Below are positions 7,625-15,570 of a stretch of 31,527 nt of DNA, in pieces. The DNA comes from Bacteroidota bacterium (GTDB lineage: Bacteria; Bacteroidota; Bacteroidia; NS11-12g; UBA955), in contig JAIYBO010000054.1 of the NCBI GenBank assembly GCA_027488495.1, positions 1 through 31,527 of the forward strand. Reading direction: 5' to 3'. Made by a program: the position numbers and the translations under genes. How positions within the stretch are numbered: the first letter of the stretch is position 1; each line of letters opens with the position of its first letter. The notes below the pieces were generated by a model. It was not told where the DNA came from. It was given only the letters and a program-made list of their open reading frames with translations, and made no database searches.

Positions 7625-9628
7625 ATGAATGTAAATGAAGAACAAATGTCAAGCAAGTCGCACCCCAAAGGGTTGTACGTATTGTTTGTGACCGAAATGT
7701 GGGAGCGTTTTAGCTATTACGGCATGCGCGCCCTGTTTGTATTGTTTATGACCAAAGCCTTGCTTTTTGATAAGGCGCTGGGGTCTGAAATTTACGGTAG
7801 TTATACCGGATTGGTTTATTTAACCCCATTGTTGGGTGGTTACATGGCCGATCGCTACTGGGGAAATCGCAAATCCATCATCATTGGTGGTGTGTTAATG
7901 GCGATTGGACAGTTATTCATGTTTTTTGCCGGCACATATTATCAAGAAGTAAACATCGCAGCACCTTTGATGTTTACTGGTTTGGGCTTTCTGATCATCG
8001 GCAACGGTTTCTTCAAACCCAATATCTCTACGATGGTTGGTCAGTTGTATCCAGCGGGCGACAAGCGTGTAGATTCAGCTTTTACGATATTCTATATGGG
8101 CATCAACTTGGGTGCTTTCATCGCGCCTTTGTTGTGTGGTTATTTGGGCGATACCGGCAATGCAGCAGATTTCCGTTGGGGATTCATGGCCGCATGTTTG
8201 GGTATGTGCGTGAGTTTGATTTTGTTTATTACCCTCAAAAACAAATACATCGTAACACCTGAAGGTGAGCAAATTGGTGAAAAACCAAACTCGGCCAGAG
8301 AGGTGAAAACTGACGCCCCCGCGGCACCAGTGAACTACACGGCCATGGGCATTTGGGCAGGGGTGTTTGGCGTATTGTTGTACCTCTTCCGTTTCCAAGC
8401 CGATATGGATTGGATTGGTTCTTTCATTTTCTCGCTAACCATTGCGGCACCTGGTTACATCATCACTGACCCAACCTTGGATAAGATTGAGCGTCAAAGA
8501 ATTTGGGTGATATACATCGCTGCATTCTTTGTGATTTTCTTCTGGGCTGCTTTTGAACAGGCAGGCGCTTCATTGACCTATTTCGCTGAAGAGCAAACCA
8601 ATCGTGAGATTTTTGGAACTACAATTCCTACCTCATATTTCCAGAGTATCAATGCTGTTGCCATTGTCATCTTTGCGCCGTTGTTTGTTTGGTTATGGGG
8701 ATGGTTGGGCAAGAGAAACATGGAGCCCGCATCACCCTTCAAGCAGGCGATGGGCTTGTTCTTGTTGGCGATGGGTTATCTAGTAATTGCTTTTGGCGTG
8801 AAGGGCATCGACCCAAGTACCAAATTGAGCATGGCATGGTTGGTATCATTGTATACCATCCACACCTTTGGTGAGTTGTGTTTGTCGCCAATTGGTTTGT
8901 CTATGGTGAACAAATTGGCTCCAGTGAAATTGGCTTCGTTGTTGATGGGTGTGTGGTTCTTGTCTACCGCGGCTGCAAACAAATTTGCTGGTACATTGAG
9001 TGCTTATTATCCAGAAGAAGTAAAAATGGAGAAGCGTTACTCTTCAAAAGCTGATGCTTCTGTGATGGCAAACTTCAATGCAAACATGCTTGATACCAAT
9101 GTATGGAAAGCAGATCCAAAAGGAACATATACTTTGGCTACCGCTACAGTAAAAACAGTAAAAGCTGCTGATACCAAAACGGATTCAGTGGTGGCTATTA
9201 CCACTAATACGGTTCCCACTTCGGACAACTCTAAACACGAATGCAATGACTCTTGCATGAACAGTGGTACTTGTCCAAAGCACAATAAGGCATTTGTTGC
9301 CTCAGTAACCAAGAACATCTCGGTATTCCATTTGAAAGTGATTAAATCAAACAACAAATACTTCGATCGTGCCTTGTTGTTGAACGATACTACTTTGATT
9401 ACCCATGACTCTGTAGACGTGGTAACCAATGTAGATGGAGTAAAAAAGGCCACCAAAGAAGAACGTTTGCAGACTTGGAATTTGAAGCCAGAAAAGCCCA
9501 CCTTCTTCGTGAAAATTGAAAATTTGTACGACTTCTTTATGTTGTTCGTAATCATGGCGGGTGCCGCATCAATTGTTCTATTCTTCTTGAGTTCTAGACT
9601 TTTGAAGATGATGAATGGTGTGAGATAA
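7625..9628 (+). CDS. POT/PTR2-family proton-coupled peptide MFS transporter with large periplasmic insertion
   Basis: A 667-residue inner-membrane di/tripeptide:proton symporter. The ATG at 7625 is chosen over an in-frame TTG at 7598. Family hallmarks are TEMWERFSYYGMRALFVLF near the N-terminus (the ExxERFxYYG motif), GNGFFKPNISTMVGQLY, FYMGINLGAF, and FFWAAFEQAGASL in the second half. Typical bacterial POTs are near 500 residues. The excess is mostly a hydrophilic block at about residues 461-631, between the penultimate and last membrane helices. That loop should be periplasmic and contains HECNDSCMNSGTCPKH (538-553). The final helix is FFMLFVIMAGAASIVLFFL. It is monocistronic, divergent from lpxD, and ends at a strong terminator facing folC. 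Confidence 0.93.
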   Translation: MNVNEEQMSSKSHPKGLYVLFVTEMWERFSYYGMRALFVLFMTKALLFDKALGSEIYGSYTGLVYLTPLLGGYMADRYWGNRKSIIIGGVLMAIGQLFMFFAGTYYQEVNIAAPLMFTGLGFLIIGNGFFKPNISTMVGQLYPAGDKRVDSAFTIFYMGINLGAFIAPLLCGYLGDTGNAADFRWGFMAACLGMCVSLILFITLKNKYIVTPEGEQIGEKPNSAREVKTDAPAAPVNYTAMGIWAGVFGVLLYLFRFQADMDWIGSFIFSLTIAAPGYIITDPTLDKIERQRIWVIYIAAFFVIFFWAAFEQAGASLTYFAEEQTNREIFGTTIPTSYFQSINAVAIVIFAPLFVWLWGWLGKRNMEPASPFKQAMGLFLLAMGYLVIAFGVKGIDPSTKLSMAWLVSLYTIHTFGELCLSPIGLSMVNKLAPVKLASLLMGVWFLSTAAANKFAGTLSAYYPEEVKMEKRYSSKADASVMANFNANMLDTNVWKADPKGTYTLATATVKTVKAADTKTDSVVAITTNTVPTSDNSKHECNDSCMNSGTCPKHNKAFVASVTKNISVFHLKVIKSNNKYFDRALLLNDTTLITHDSVDVVTNVDGVKKATKEERLQTWNLKPEKPTFFVKIENLYDFFMLFVIMAGAASIVLFFLSSRLLKMMNGVR

Positions 9629-9638
9629 TCTAACACGG

Positions 9639-9680
9639 AATTAACAAAAAAGGGGGCAATAGCCCCCTTTTTTGTTAATT
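9639..9680. terminator. Bidirectional intrinsic terminator between POT transporter and folC
   Basis: A perfect 19-bp stem with a 4-nt AATA loop: the left arm at 9639-9657 contains AAAAAAGGGGGC and the right arm at 9662-9680 contains GCCCCCTTTTTT. The GC core flanked by A and T tracts gives a U-run on either strand, so it should stop both the plus-strand transporter and the minus-strand folC operon. Confidence 0.93.
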
Positions 9681-9726
9681 CAAACTTTCAAAAATGATTA
9701 CAAATCAAATCACTTTCAATCTAACC

Positions 9727-11034
9727 CTAATTTCCAAGCGACTTCAACAAATCACCCACTACAAAAGTGCTTCCACCAACGTATATCATATCAATGGGTT
9801 TTGCACCATTTAATGCTGCTTTGTAGGCCGATAAAACATCGTTGTAACTTTCACCAAACAAACCCCAAACTTCGGCTTCCTGGCTGAGCAAATTCGCGTC
9901 ATAACCCCGAACAACATCCGGTTTGCAAAAATAGTATTGAGCATCCTTCGGCAACAAACCCAAAATCTTCCCACGGTCTTTGTCGCTCACCATTCCCCAA
10001 ATCACATGCATTCTCGGCATTTCTGGAACCACATCAATATGGGTGCGATATTCATCAAACAGTTCCTGTTGTTTTCTGCGCAATAAATTCACAAATTGTG
10101 TCATTGTAAACTTCACCCCTGGCTCATTGTGGGCTGTATCTGCCACCGCGAATGGATTGTCTTGCAAGATTTCCCATCTACCTCTCAAACCCGTTAACTG
10201 AGTCACATTTCCAAGTCCATCGAGTATCACTGATCTTTTTAGGGGAAACCATAAATCTTTCAATGCCTCAATGGCGCACGTGAAGGTTTGTATGTTTTCT
10301 TTTTGATAATCACCTTTTAAAGACAACGATCTTTCAAATCCTTGATCTACCGCCAAATCATGGTAGATTTTCGCCGAATTATCAATTGCGATATTCTTGA
10401 GTACTCTCAAAGGTTCTTCTTCCATTGGGCCAATCGCAACAGGTATCTTAGATTTAATGATTCCACCTTTTTCACTGGCAATGGCCGTTAGCGTATTCCC
10501 CAACATGTCCATGTGATCCCAGCCAATGTTTGTGATCACAGATAGGATAGGGGTAATCACATTGGTACTATCTAGTCTGCCACCCAAACCAACCTCAATG
10601 ACACCAATATCGATTTGCTCTTTATGAAAATGATAGAATGCCAAGGCCACCGTGATTTCAAAAAACGATGGTTGCAAATCCATGATTTTATCATAAATGA
10701 GATTAATAAATTCAATGACAGTGGATTCTGAAATGCAAATTCCGTTGATCCGAATTCGTTCTCTGAAGTCAATTAAATGGGGCGATGTGTATAACCCCGT
10801 TTTATATCCATGCGCCGTCAACGTTGCTGCCAACATAGAACTCACCGAACCCTTTCCATTGGTTCCCGCAACATGGATCCATTTTTGATTCAAATGGGGG
10901 TTTCCAATGGCATTTAACAATGCCAAGGTATTCGTTAAATCCTTTTTAAATGCGTCTTTACCAATGTTCTGGAACATCGGCAATTGCTGAAACATGAATT
11001 TCAGTGTTTCACTATACGAGGTAAACCCCGACAT
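9727..11034 (-). CDS. folC: Folylpolyglutamate synthase / dihydrofolate synthase FolC
   Basis: A 435-residue cytoplasmic Mur-ligase-superfamily enzyme that attaches glutamate to dihydropteroate and/or extends folate polyglutamate tails. Visible motifs are the P-loop HVAGTNGKGSVSS (~54-66), LYTSPHLIDFRERIRING (~81-98, with the substrate-loop RERIR), EVGLGGRLDSTNV and TNIGWDHMDMLG with the conserved His. GLRGRWEI, DTAHNEPG and WGMVSDKD mark the C-terminal domain. Length is normal. It is the last gene of the barrel > HU/SPOR > TonB > folC operon, beginning 4 bp after the TonB-like stop, and its 3' side is closed by the bidirectional terminator. A folC-tonB pairing is frequent in Bacteroidota. 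Confidence 0.95.
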   Translation of the reverse strand: MSGFTSYSETLKFMFQQLPMFQNIGKDAFKKDLTNTLALLNAIGNPHLNQKWIHVAGTNGKGSVSSMLAATLTAHGYKTGLYTSPHLIDFRERIRINGICISESTVIEFINLIYDKIMDLQPSFFEITVALAFYHFHKEQIDIGVIEVGLGGRLDSTNVITPILSVITNIGWDHMDMLGNTLTAIASEKGGIIKSKIPVAIGPMEEEPLRVLKNIAIDNSAKIYHDLAVDQGFERSLSLKGDYQKENIQTFTCAIEALKDLWFPLKRSVILDGLGNVTQLTGLRGRWEILQDNPFAVADTAHNEPGVKFTMTQFVNLLRRKQQELFDEYRTHIDVVPEMPRMHVIWGMVSDKDRGKILGLLPKDAQYYFCKPDVVRGYDANLLSQEAEVWGLFGESYNDVLSAYKAALNGAKPIDMIYVGGSTFVVGDLLKSLGN

Positions 11035-11038
11035 CTTG

Positions 11039-11875
11039 TTAATAGGTCTTTTTAACGTCCAAAGTTACCAAAGCACTTTCACCACAACCTTCGCCGTTCT
11101 TTTCAAATTGAGAACGCTTGAGGAATTTGTTAAAAGTAGAAATCATGTCCTCATCCGATCCATTCCAAGTAGTCCCACTCACATTCCATTCTACCACTCT
11201 GTAGGTTCCGTTGCATTCCACCCGAACACGAGCAATGATTTTTCCGTAAGCATCTGTAGCTGGATTATCAAAATCAGATGACATACTATATTTTGTGAAT
11301 TTCGCACTGAAATTTGCTCCACCCTTATTTCCTGTCACACGGTCACCATAATTGCCTGTTACGCCGCCGTTGTTGCCTCCTTTGCCAGATCCAGTACTTC
11401 CGATGCCGTTTCTTACTCCATTGGGGTCACCTTCGCCACCTTTTCCACCGCGCTTGCCAATTTTTGAGAAATCAACTTTTATCTTGGGATTGTCTGAAGC
11501 AGGGCGATCAGAACTAGGAGGGTCGATAGGTGGAAGAGAAGGAGATTGGCTTTGTGCCTCGCTCGTTACCACGGGACCTACGCCACCGCTTTGGGGTTGG
11601 TTGTTCGACGGACCTTGAGACGGATCGCCACCAAGTTTTGGTGCCGTGGGAGATGGACCACCATCGGTAGGTCTTCCGGCACTCGTTTCTTCCACCATAC
11701 CGAAATCCAAAATCAAAGCACCTTTTTTGTTTTCAAACGGAGGGTTTGGAATAGAAATGTGTACAAACCACAAAATACATAGGATGATTGCAGACGCTAC
11801 CAAACTAATTAGCCACGATACGATCTTTTGGTTCGTGGTGGTACTCAGGTTTTCTTCAATTTGATAATGCGCCAT
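11039..11875 (-). CDS. TonB-like energy transducer
   Basis: A 278-residue inner-membrane protein with TonB architecture: a short cytoplasmic N-terminus, one membrane helix (about 20-41, SWLISLVASAIILCILWFV), then a Pro/Ser/Gly-rich periplasmic linker (~60-185). The linker changes from proline-rich to strongly glycine-rich. The C-terminal globular domain (~192-278) contains AYGKIIARVRVECNGTYRVVEW, similar to Bacteroidota TonB C-termini (a GKVVV-x-VDRNG-like strand). It has two cysteines there (221 and 264) that could pair in the periplasm. TonB proteins transmit proton-motive force via ExbB/ExbD to outer-membrane receptors; no exbB or exbD is adjacent. It starts 4 bp after the HU/SPOR gene and ends 4 bp before folC. 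Assignment rests on architecture more than on strong sequence identity. Confidence 0.75.
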   Translation of the reverse strand: MAHYQIEENLSTTTNQKIVSWLISLVASAIILCILWFVHISIPNPPFENKKGALILDFGMVEETSAGRPTDGGPSPTAPKLGGDPSQGPSNNQPQSGGVGPVVTSEAQSQSPSLPPIDPPSSDRPASDNPKIKVDFSKIGKRGGKGGEGDPNGVRNGIGSTGSGKGGNNGGVTGNYGDRVTGNKGGANFSAKFTKYSMSSDFDNPATDAYGKIIARVRVECNGTYRVVEWNVSGTTWNGSDEDMISTFNKFLKRSQFEKNGEGCGESALVTLDVKKTY

Positions 11876-11879
11876 GAGA

Positions 11880-13031
11880 TTATTTCCAATCTAACGCCAC
11901 ATCAGATACAGATAATGTACCGGTGGGCATATTTTTTATCGATTCGGCAAATTTGGAAGCTGATTTCTCGTCTTCAAACCGACCCAATATCACTTTTGTC
12001 AAACTACTTTTCTTTACAGAAACAACACACGCATCGATACCCAATTTTTGCCACAATAAACATTCTCTTTTGGCCAACTCATTGGTGATATAGGCGCCGC
12101 CAGAAACAATGAATTTCCCAGGTTGTGCATGCAATGCTGCATATTGAGAATCAATACCAGTAGTACCAAGTCCAAAATTCAAAATGTGTTCAATTGGCTG
12201 TGCTTCTTCCTGATTGATTGGTTCTTTCACCACACTTACTTCAATTGGTTTGGGTTTTGTGACGATTTGTTTTTGATTCACTTGTGAATCTTGAGGTAAT
12301 AACGAAGCCAAATCGTTACCTGATGAAACTGACCATATTTGAGCAATTGTCATCAGAACGCCCGCACCAATACTGATAATAGCAAAAGATGCTGCAGCTC
12401 TCCAAAGCAGGGGTTGACTCCGTTTGGCGATGGTGAAATCACTGTTATTTTGTGATTCGTCTACCGACGTTACCAAATTGGTAGTATCCAATGTTGGGCT
12501 TTCGATGGTAGCAACCATTTCTTGCGTGTCTTCCTGGGGACGTGGAGATGAAACCAATGGTTGAACCGATGCTACATTCTCAGGTTTTTGAATGTTATTT
12601 TGCGTTGATTTCCATTCCCACGAAATGATGGGCAAGCCAAATGACTCCTTACTTAAATTCAAATTGGCATCGGCCAAAAAGAACAATTCACCTTTGGGGT
12701 TGATGTGGAAATTCCCCAATTCACCAAAAGGTACAGATGATTTATTGGCCAATATGGCATTGATTTGAAATCGGAAATCCGCCAACAACTCTCCGGCTTG
12801 TTTGAAATTGAAACCTAGAGTCTCTCGGAGTTCATTGGCCACGAATCCATCGTCTTCGGTGATGTCGGTATTAAAAAAAATGGAGTGTGATGATGGCTTT
12901 AACTGTCCCGAAAAGGGATTCGCCATGCCATAGTTTTTTCGTAGTATGAACGCGCCAAACCCAGGAATTACAGCACACTCGTGTTTGTAAAGTACACGTG
13001 TCACTGCCAATTCAATGTGTTTTGCATTCAT
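11880..13031 (-). CDS. Membrane-anchored CCDC81-like HU-domain protein with C-terminal SPOR domain
   Basis: A 383-residue protein. The N-terminus (1-~140, with HECAVIPGFGAFI and VPFGELGNFHI) matches the paired CCDC81-like prokaryotic HU modules found in Bacteroidota. An acidic, Ser/Thr-rich linker follows, then a single membrane helix (about 210-232, WRAAASFAIISIGAGVLMTIAQIW), a second linker, and a C-terminal SPOR domain (~304-383, GKFIVSGGAYITNELAKREC ... VILGRFEDEKSASKFAESI). SPOR domains bind denuded peptidoglycan. The expected topology is HU-like part in the cytoplasm and SPOR in the periplasm, possibly linking chromosome or cytoplasmic partners to the wall. It lies 34 bp after the barrel gene and 4 bp before the TonB-like gene. 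DNA binding by the HU part is not established from sequence. Confidence 0.85.
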   Translation of the reverse strand: MNAKHIELAVTRVLYKHECAVIPGFGAFILRKNYGMANPFSGQLKPSSHSIFFNTDITEDDGFVANELRETLGFNFKQAGELLADFRFQINAILANKSSVPFGELGNFHINPKGELFFLADANLNLSKESFGLPIISWEWKSTQNNIQKPENVASVQPLVSSPRPQEDTQEMVATIESPTLDTTNLVTSVDESQNNSDFTIAKRSQPLLWRAAASFAIISIGAGVLMTIAQIWSVSSGNDLASLLPQDSQVNQKQIVTKPKPIEVSVVKEPINQEEAQPIEHILNFGLGTTGIDSQYAALHAQPGKFIVSGGAYITNELAKRECLLWQKLGIDACVVSVKKSSLTKVILGRFEDEKSASKFAESIKNMPTGTLSVSDVALDWK

Positions 13032-13065
13032 ATTACAATATTACATCTTTTTTAAGATTCTTCAC

Positions 13066-14757
13066 TTACATCAAAGAAATAGCCAAACCACCCATCAATG
13101 TTAGGCCATAGTTGCGGTAGCCGTACCATTGTTGGTATTGATTGTTGAGCAAATTACTACCCTGAAACCACAATCGACCTTTGCCGTTAATGCGATAATC
13201 AATTCTCGCATGTAGATCCATAAAGCCAGGTATTTCTTTGGACTGCTCTTTTCCGTTCACGATGATTTGGTTGTATCGCTTAGATACGCCGTCAAATCCA
13301 GCAACCAATTCGATGTTTTTTCCCAAGTTGTATTTTGCCGTGGCACCATAAACCAAACCTGGCAGGTGCCAAGCATAAGAGTTTCCGTCAACGGTGTAGT
13401 TTGTTACTTTTGCATGAGCTGTTACATTCAACTGTTCACCAATGTGATATTTGATAAACGTTCTAAAATAGACGCTACTGATATTGTCTACATATTTGTA
13501 ATTCAAACTACCCAAACTGTCGTTGTTGGAAACAACCAAGCCAAAATCAGAGCTGTTATTGCCACCCATATCCAAAGCAAATTCAGCGTTTTGAGTGATT
13601 TTTCCTTTGATACCTACGTAAATATTTACCGCCTCGTATGGGTTTTTTACAGAAATGGAATCGCTAAAAAATGGCATTGTGGCATTCATTCTGCGGAAGC
13701 TATTTTTCTTCAAACCTCCATCCAAACCGCCGTAAACATTCAAATTTAAACCGGTGAGTGTTTTTTCGAATTGAACAAACGGGTTGATTATGAAGTTGTT
13801 TACACTTGGCATTGAATCAATGGTAGCAATATTATACGTGGTGATTGCTCCCACTTTGACATTGAGTTGGGTGGGGGCGTGTTTGAATTGAACGTAAGGA
13901 AACGCATCAACGAAGAGTTGCTTATTGTGCGACTTTCCTTGATACTTTAAATAATTGGTGTCTTGCACCATATCGATGTAATTCGAACTCAGTTCTAATC
14001 CCAATTTAGTGTTTTTTACATTCTGTTTGATGTGTACGAATCCATTCAACTCCTGTTCTTTTTGATTCATATTGCTGTTAAATGATTGCGCGCCGATACC
14101 CATCCGGAAACTGGGCTTTTTACCCGTTCCGATAAAATCATAATCCACGCCCAAGCCGAAATGCTGGGTGATTCTACCCAAATTGATGATCGCTGGATTT
14201 TCATAAGCACTGTCTTTTCCAAAGAAGTTTACCTTGTCTCTATTGTAAAATAATTTGGTCTCCAATCCACTATTTTGATAGTATTTGGCACCTTGCAATT
14301 GAAATCTGTTTGTAGAAAATTCACGGTACTTATTGGCTTCTCCGGGAGGATTCGCACTGAGGTGCAAGCCACTGAAATTGTAACTATAGTTTGCATTGGG
14401 TTTGTTGCTGAGATAGATTTCTCCCAATGCATGACCCAGAGTTCCGCCACCCAAGCGCGCATAATTGCTCAAATAAACAGAGTCTGAAACTCGATCTTTC
14501 AATTTCTCTGGTTGAACTGGCCTTGTGATTTTGCGGGTATTCCAAGCAAATTCAGGGGTTTCAAATTTTACATTGATCTTTGGATTTTCAGACCGAGGAA
14601 CGATAGGGTCTAAGAGCAATTTGGAAGCTGGTATTAGCTTGGGTTCAAATTTTGTAGTTACTTGTTTGGATGAATTATCAATTCCCCCTCTGCCTGGTTG
14701 GGCCAGCAAATGCGTTGACAAACCAAGGAATAAGCCGATTAGAATTACTCTTTTCAT
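13066..14757 (-). CDS. TonB-dependent-receptor-like outer-membrane beta-barrel protein
   Basis: A 563-residue predicted outer-membrane protein. The start at 14757 gives a standard signal peptide (MKRVILIGLFLGLSTHLLAQ); the frame extends 15 codons further upstream without a plausible leader. After it comes a segment with the pattern F-P-x-L ... ASKLLLDP ... NPKINVKFETPEF, seen before the barrel in a Bacteroidota TonB-dependent-receptor-like family. The remainder is many amphipathic strands with aromatic girdles (YSYNFSGLHLSANPPGE, FRMGIGAQSFN), ending in YRNYGLTLMGGLAISLM. I cannot identify a normal plug domain, so ligand and TonB dependence are uncertain. It is the first gene of an operon that includes a TonB-like protein and is divergent from rplU. 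Confidence 0.78.
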   Translation of the reverse strand: MKRVILIGLFLGLSTHLLAQPGRGGIDNSSKQVTTKFEPKLIPASKLLLDPIVPRSENPKINVKFETPEFAWNTRKITRPVQPEKLKDRVSDSVYLSNYARLGGGTLGHALGEIYLSNKPNANYSYNFSGLHLSANPPGEANKYREFSTNRFQLQGAKYYQNSGLETKLFYNRDKVNFFGKDSAYENPAIINLGRITQHFGLGVDYDFIGTGKKPSFRMGIGAQSFNSNMNQKEQELNGFVHIKQNVKNTKLGLELSSNYIDMVQDTNYLKYQGKSHNKQLFVDAFPYVQFKHAPTQLNVKVGAITTYNIATIDSMPSVNNFIINPFVQFEKTLTGLNLNVYGGLDGGLKKNSFRRMNATMPFFSDSISVKNPYEAVNIYVGIKGKITQNAEFALDMGGNNSSDFGLVVSNNDSLGSLNYKYVDNISSVYFRTFIKYHIGEQLNVTAHAKVTNYTVDGNSYAWHLPGLVYGATAKYNLGKNIELVAGFDGVSKRYNQIIVNGKEQSKEIPGFMDLHARIDYRINGKGRLWFQGSNLLNNQYQQWYGYRNYGLTLMGGLAISLM

Positions 14758-14883
14758 GAATGATACAAATTTGGTTGAATGATATGAACAGTTAGCCACC
14801 AAATTTCTGGGTGTCTAATAAATGAAACGGAATCTTGGCGATGGGCTGCTTGATAATTTTTATCGTAAAAAAAGTGAGAATAC

Positions 14884-14914
14884 TTGTTGTGTTTGTTGAA
14901 TTTTGCTATCTTTG
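14884..14914 (+). promoter_or_regulatory. Bacteroidota-type promoter of rplU-rpmA
   Basis: The -7 element TATCTTTG at 14907-14914 matches TAnnTTTG exactly. Candidate -33 TTG elements begin at 14884 and 14887, giving 20- or 17-nt spacers, within the usual range. Transcription would start near 14920, leaving a leader of roughly a dozen bases before the L21 ATG at 14933. This position also rules out the in-frame TTG at 14903 as the start. Confidence 0.8.
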
Positions 14915-14932
14915 CAGCCCAAATCACGGATT

Positions 14933-15241
14933 ATGTACGCCATTGTTGAAATAGCCGGAAGGCAATACAGGGTAGAAGAGAACAAGCATCTTGTTGTCAA
15001 TCGCCTACAAGCAGAAGCAGGCTCTACCATTGAGTTTAATAAAGTATTATTGGTAGGCGGCGAGAAAATCAAAGTGGGAGCCCCCACAGTTGCTGGTGCC
15101 TCTGTTACTGCTACAGTAAAAGAGCACGGAAAAGGTGACAAAGTATTGGTTTTCAAGAAGAAACGCAGAAAAGGTTACCAAAAAATGAACGGTTTCCGTC
15201 ATTACCTCACATTGTTAAAAATCGAAAGTATCAAATCTTAA
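14933..15241 (+). CDS. rplU: 50S ribosomal protein L21
   Basis: A 102-residue protein of the large ribosomal subunit that binds 23S rRNA. The start MYAIVEIAGRQYRVEENKHL is characteristic. IEFNKVLLVGG, VGAPTVAGASVTATV, VFKKKRRKGYQKMNGFRH and the ending LTLLKIESI cover the whole family length. The ATG at 14933 is chosen because it matches family N-termini and because the -7 box lies at 14907-14914. It is followed 13 bp later by rpmA, the near-universal L21-L27 pair. Confidence 0.97.
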   Translation: MYAIVEIAGRQYRVEENKHLVVNRLQAEAGSTIEFNKVLLVGGEKIKVGAPTVAGASVTATVKEHGKGDKVLVFKKKRRKGYQKMNGFRHYLTLLKIESIKS

Positions 15242-15254
15242 ATAGGTATACAAG

Positions 15255-15512
15255 ATGGCACACAAAAAAGGTGCGGGTAGCACTAAAAACGGTAGAGAGT
15301 CTCACAGTAAACGCCTTGGAGTAAAAATCTTCGGAGGACAGGCTGTGAAAGCAGGAAATATCATTGTTCGCCAACGTGGAACCAAACACCATGCTGATGT
15401 GAACGTGGGTATTGGAAAAGATCACACTCTGTTTGCATTGTCAGATGGTGTTGTTGTTTTCCGCAAGAGCAGAGAGGGAAGAAGTTTTGTTTCTGTTCAA
15501 GGACAAGCCTAA
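15255..15512 (+). CDS. rpmA: 50S ribosomal protein L27
   Basis: An 85-residue large-subunit protein whose flexible N-terminus reaches toward the peptidyl-transferase centre. MAHKKGAGSTKNGRESHSKRLGVKIFGGQ is the conserved start, with no Firmicutes-style N-terminal extension to be cleaved. GNIIVRQRGTKHHAD and GKDHTLFALSDGVV follow in normal order. It is co-transcribed with rplU and ends at a strong intrinsic terminator 22 bp downstream. Confidence 0.97.
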   Translation: MAHKKGAGSTKNGRESHSKRLGVKIFGGQAVKAGNIIVRQRGTKHHADVNVGIGKDHTLFALSDGVVVFRKSREGRSFVSVQGQA

Positions 15513-15534
15513 ATCTTAAATTTATTTATATTTT

Positions 15535-15562
15535 AAAAGGGGAAGGTAACTTCCCCTTTTTT
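15535..15562 (+). terminator. Intrinsic terminator of the rplU-rpmA operon
   Basis: A perfect 11-bp stem, AAAAGGGGAAG (15535-15545), loop GTAA, CTTCCCCTTTT (15550-15560), continuing into a T-run. It lies 22 bp after the rpmA stop. The T-run runs straight into TATTTTTG at 15562-15569, a possible -7 box of the next gene. Confidence 0.92.
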
Positions 15563-15569
15563 ATTTTTG
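15562..15569 (+). promoter_or_regulatory. Possible -7 box (TATTTTTG) embedded in the terminator T-tract, before the thioesterase gene
   Basis: TATTTTTG is an exact TAnnTTTG match directly after the L27 terminator stem and ends 1 nt before the ATG at 15571. If it is used, translation more likely starts at the second in-frame ATG (15583, MATEKNPSQS). No suitably spaced -33 TTG is visible, and T-runs produce such matches easily. Confidence 0.3.
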
Positions 15570-15570
15570 T

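Noticed and set aside
9037..9636. 199-codon open frame antisense to the POT transporter
   Set aside because: It lies wholly opposite a strongly supported gene, mirrors the transporter insert, and has no recognisable domain or leader. It is a shadow frame.
13267..13749. 160-codon open frame antisense to the barrel gene
   Set aside because: Composition follows the complement of beta-strand codons, with no motif and no promoter. It is a shadow frame.
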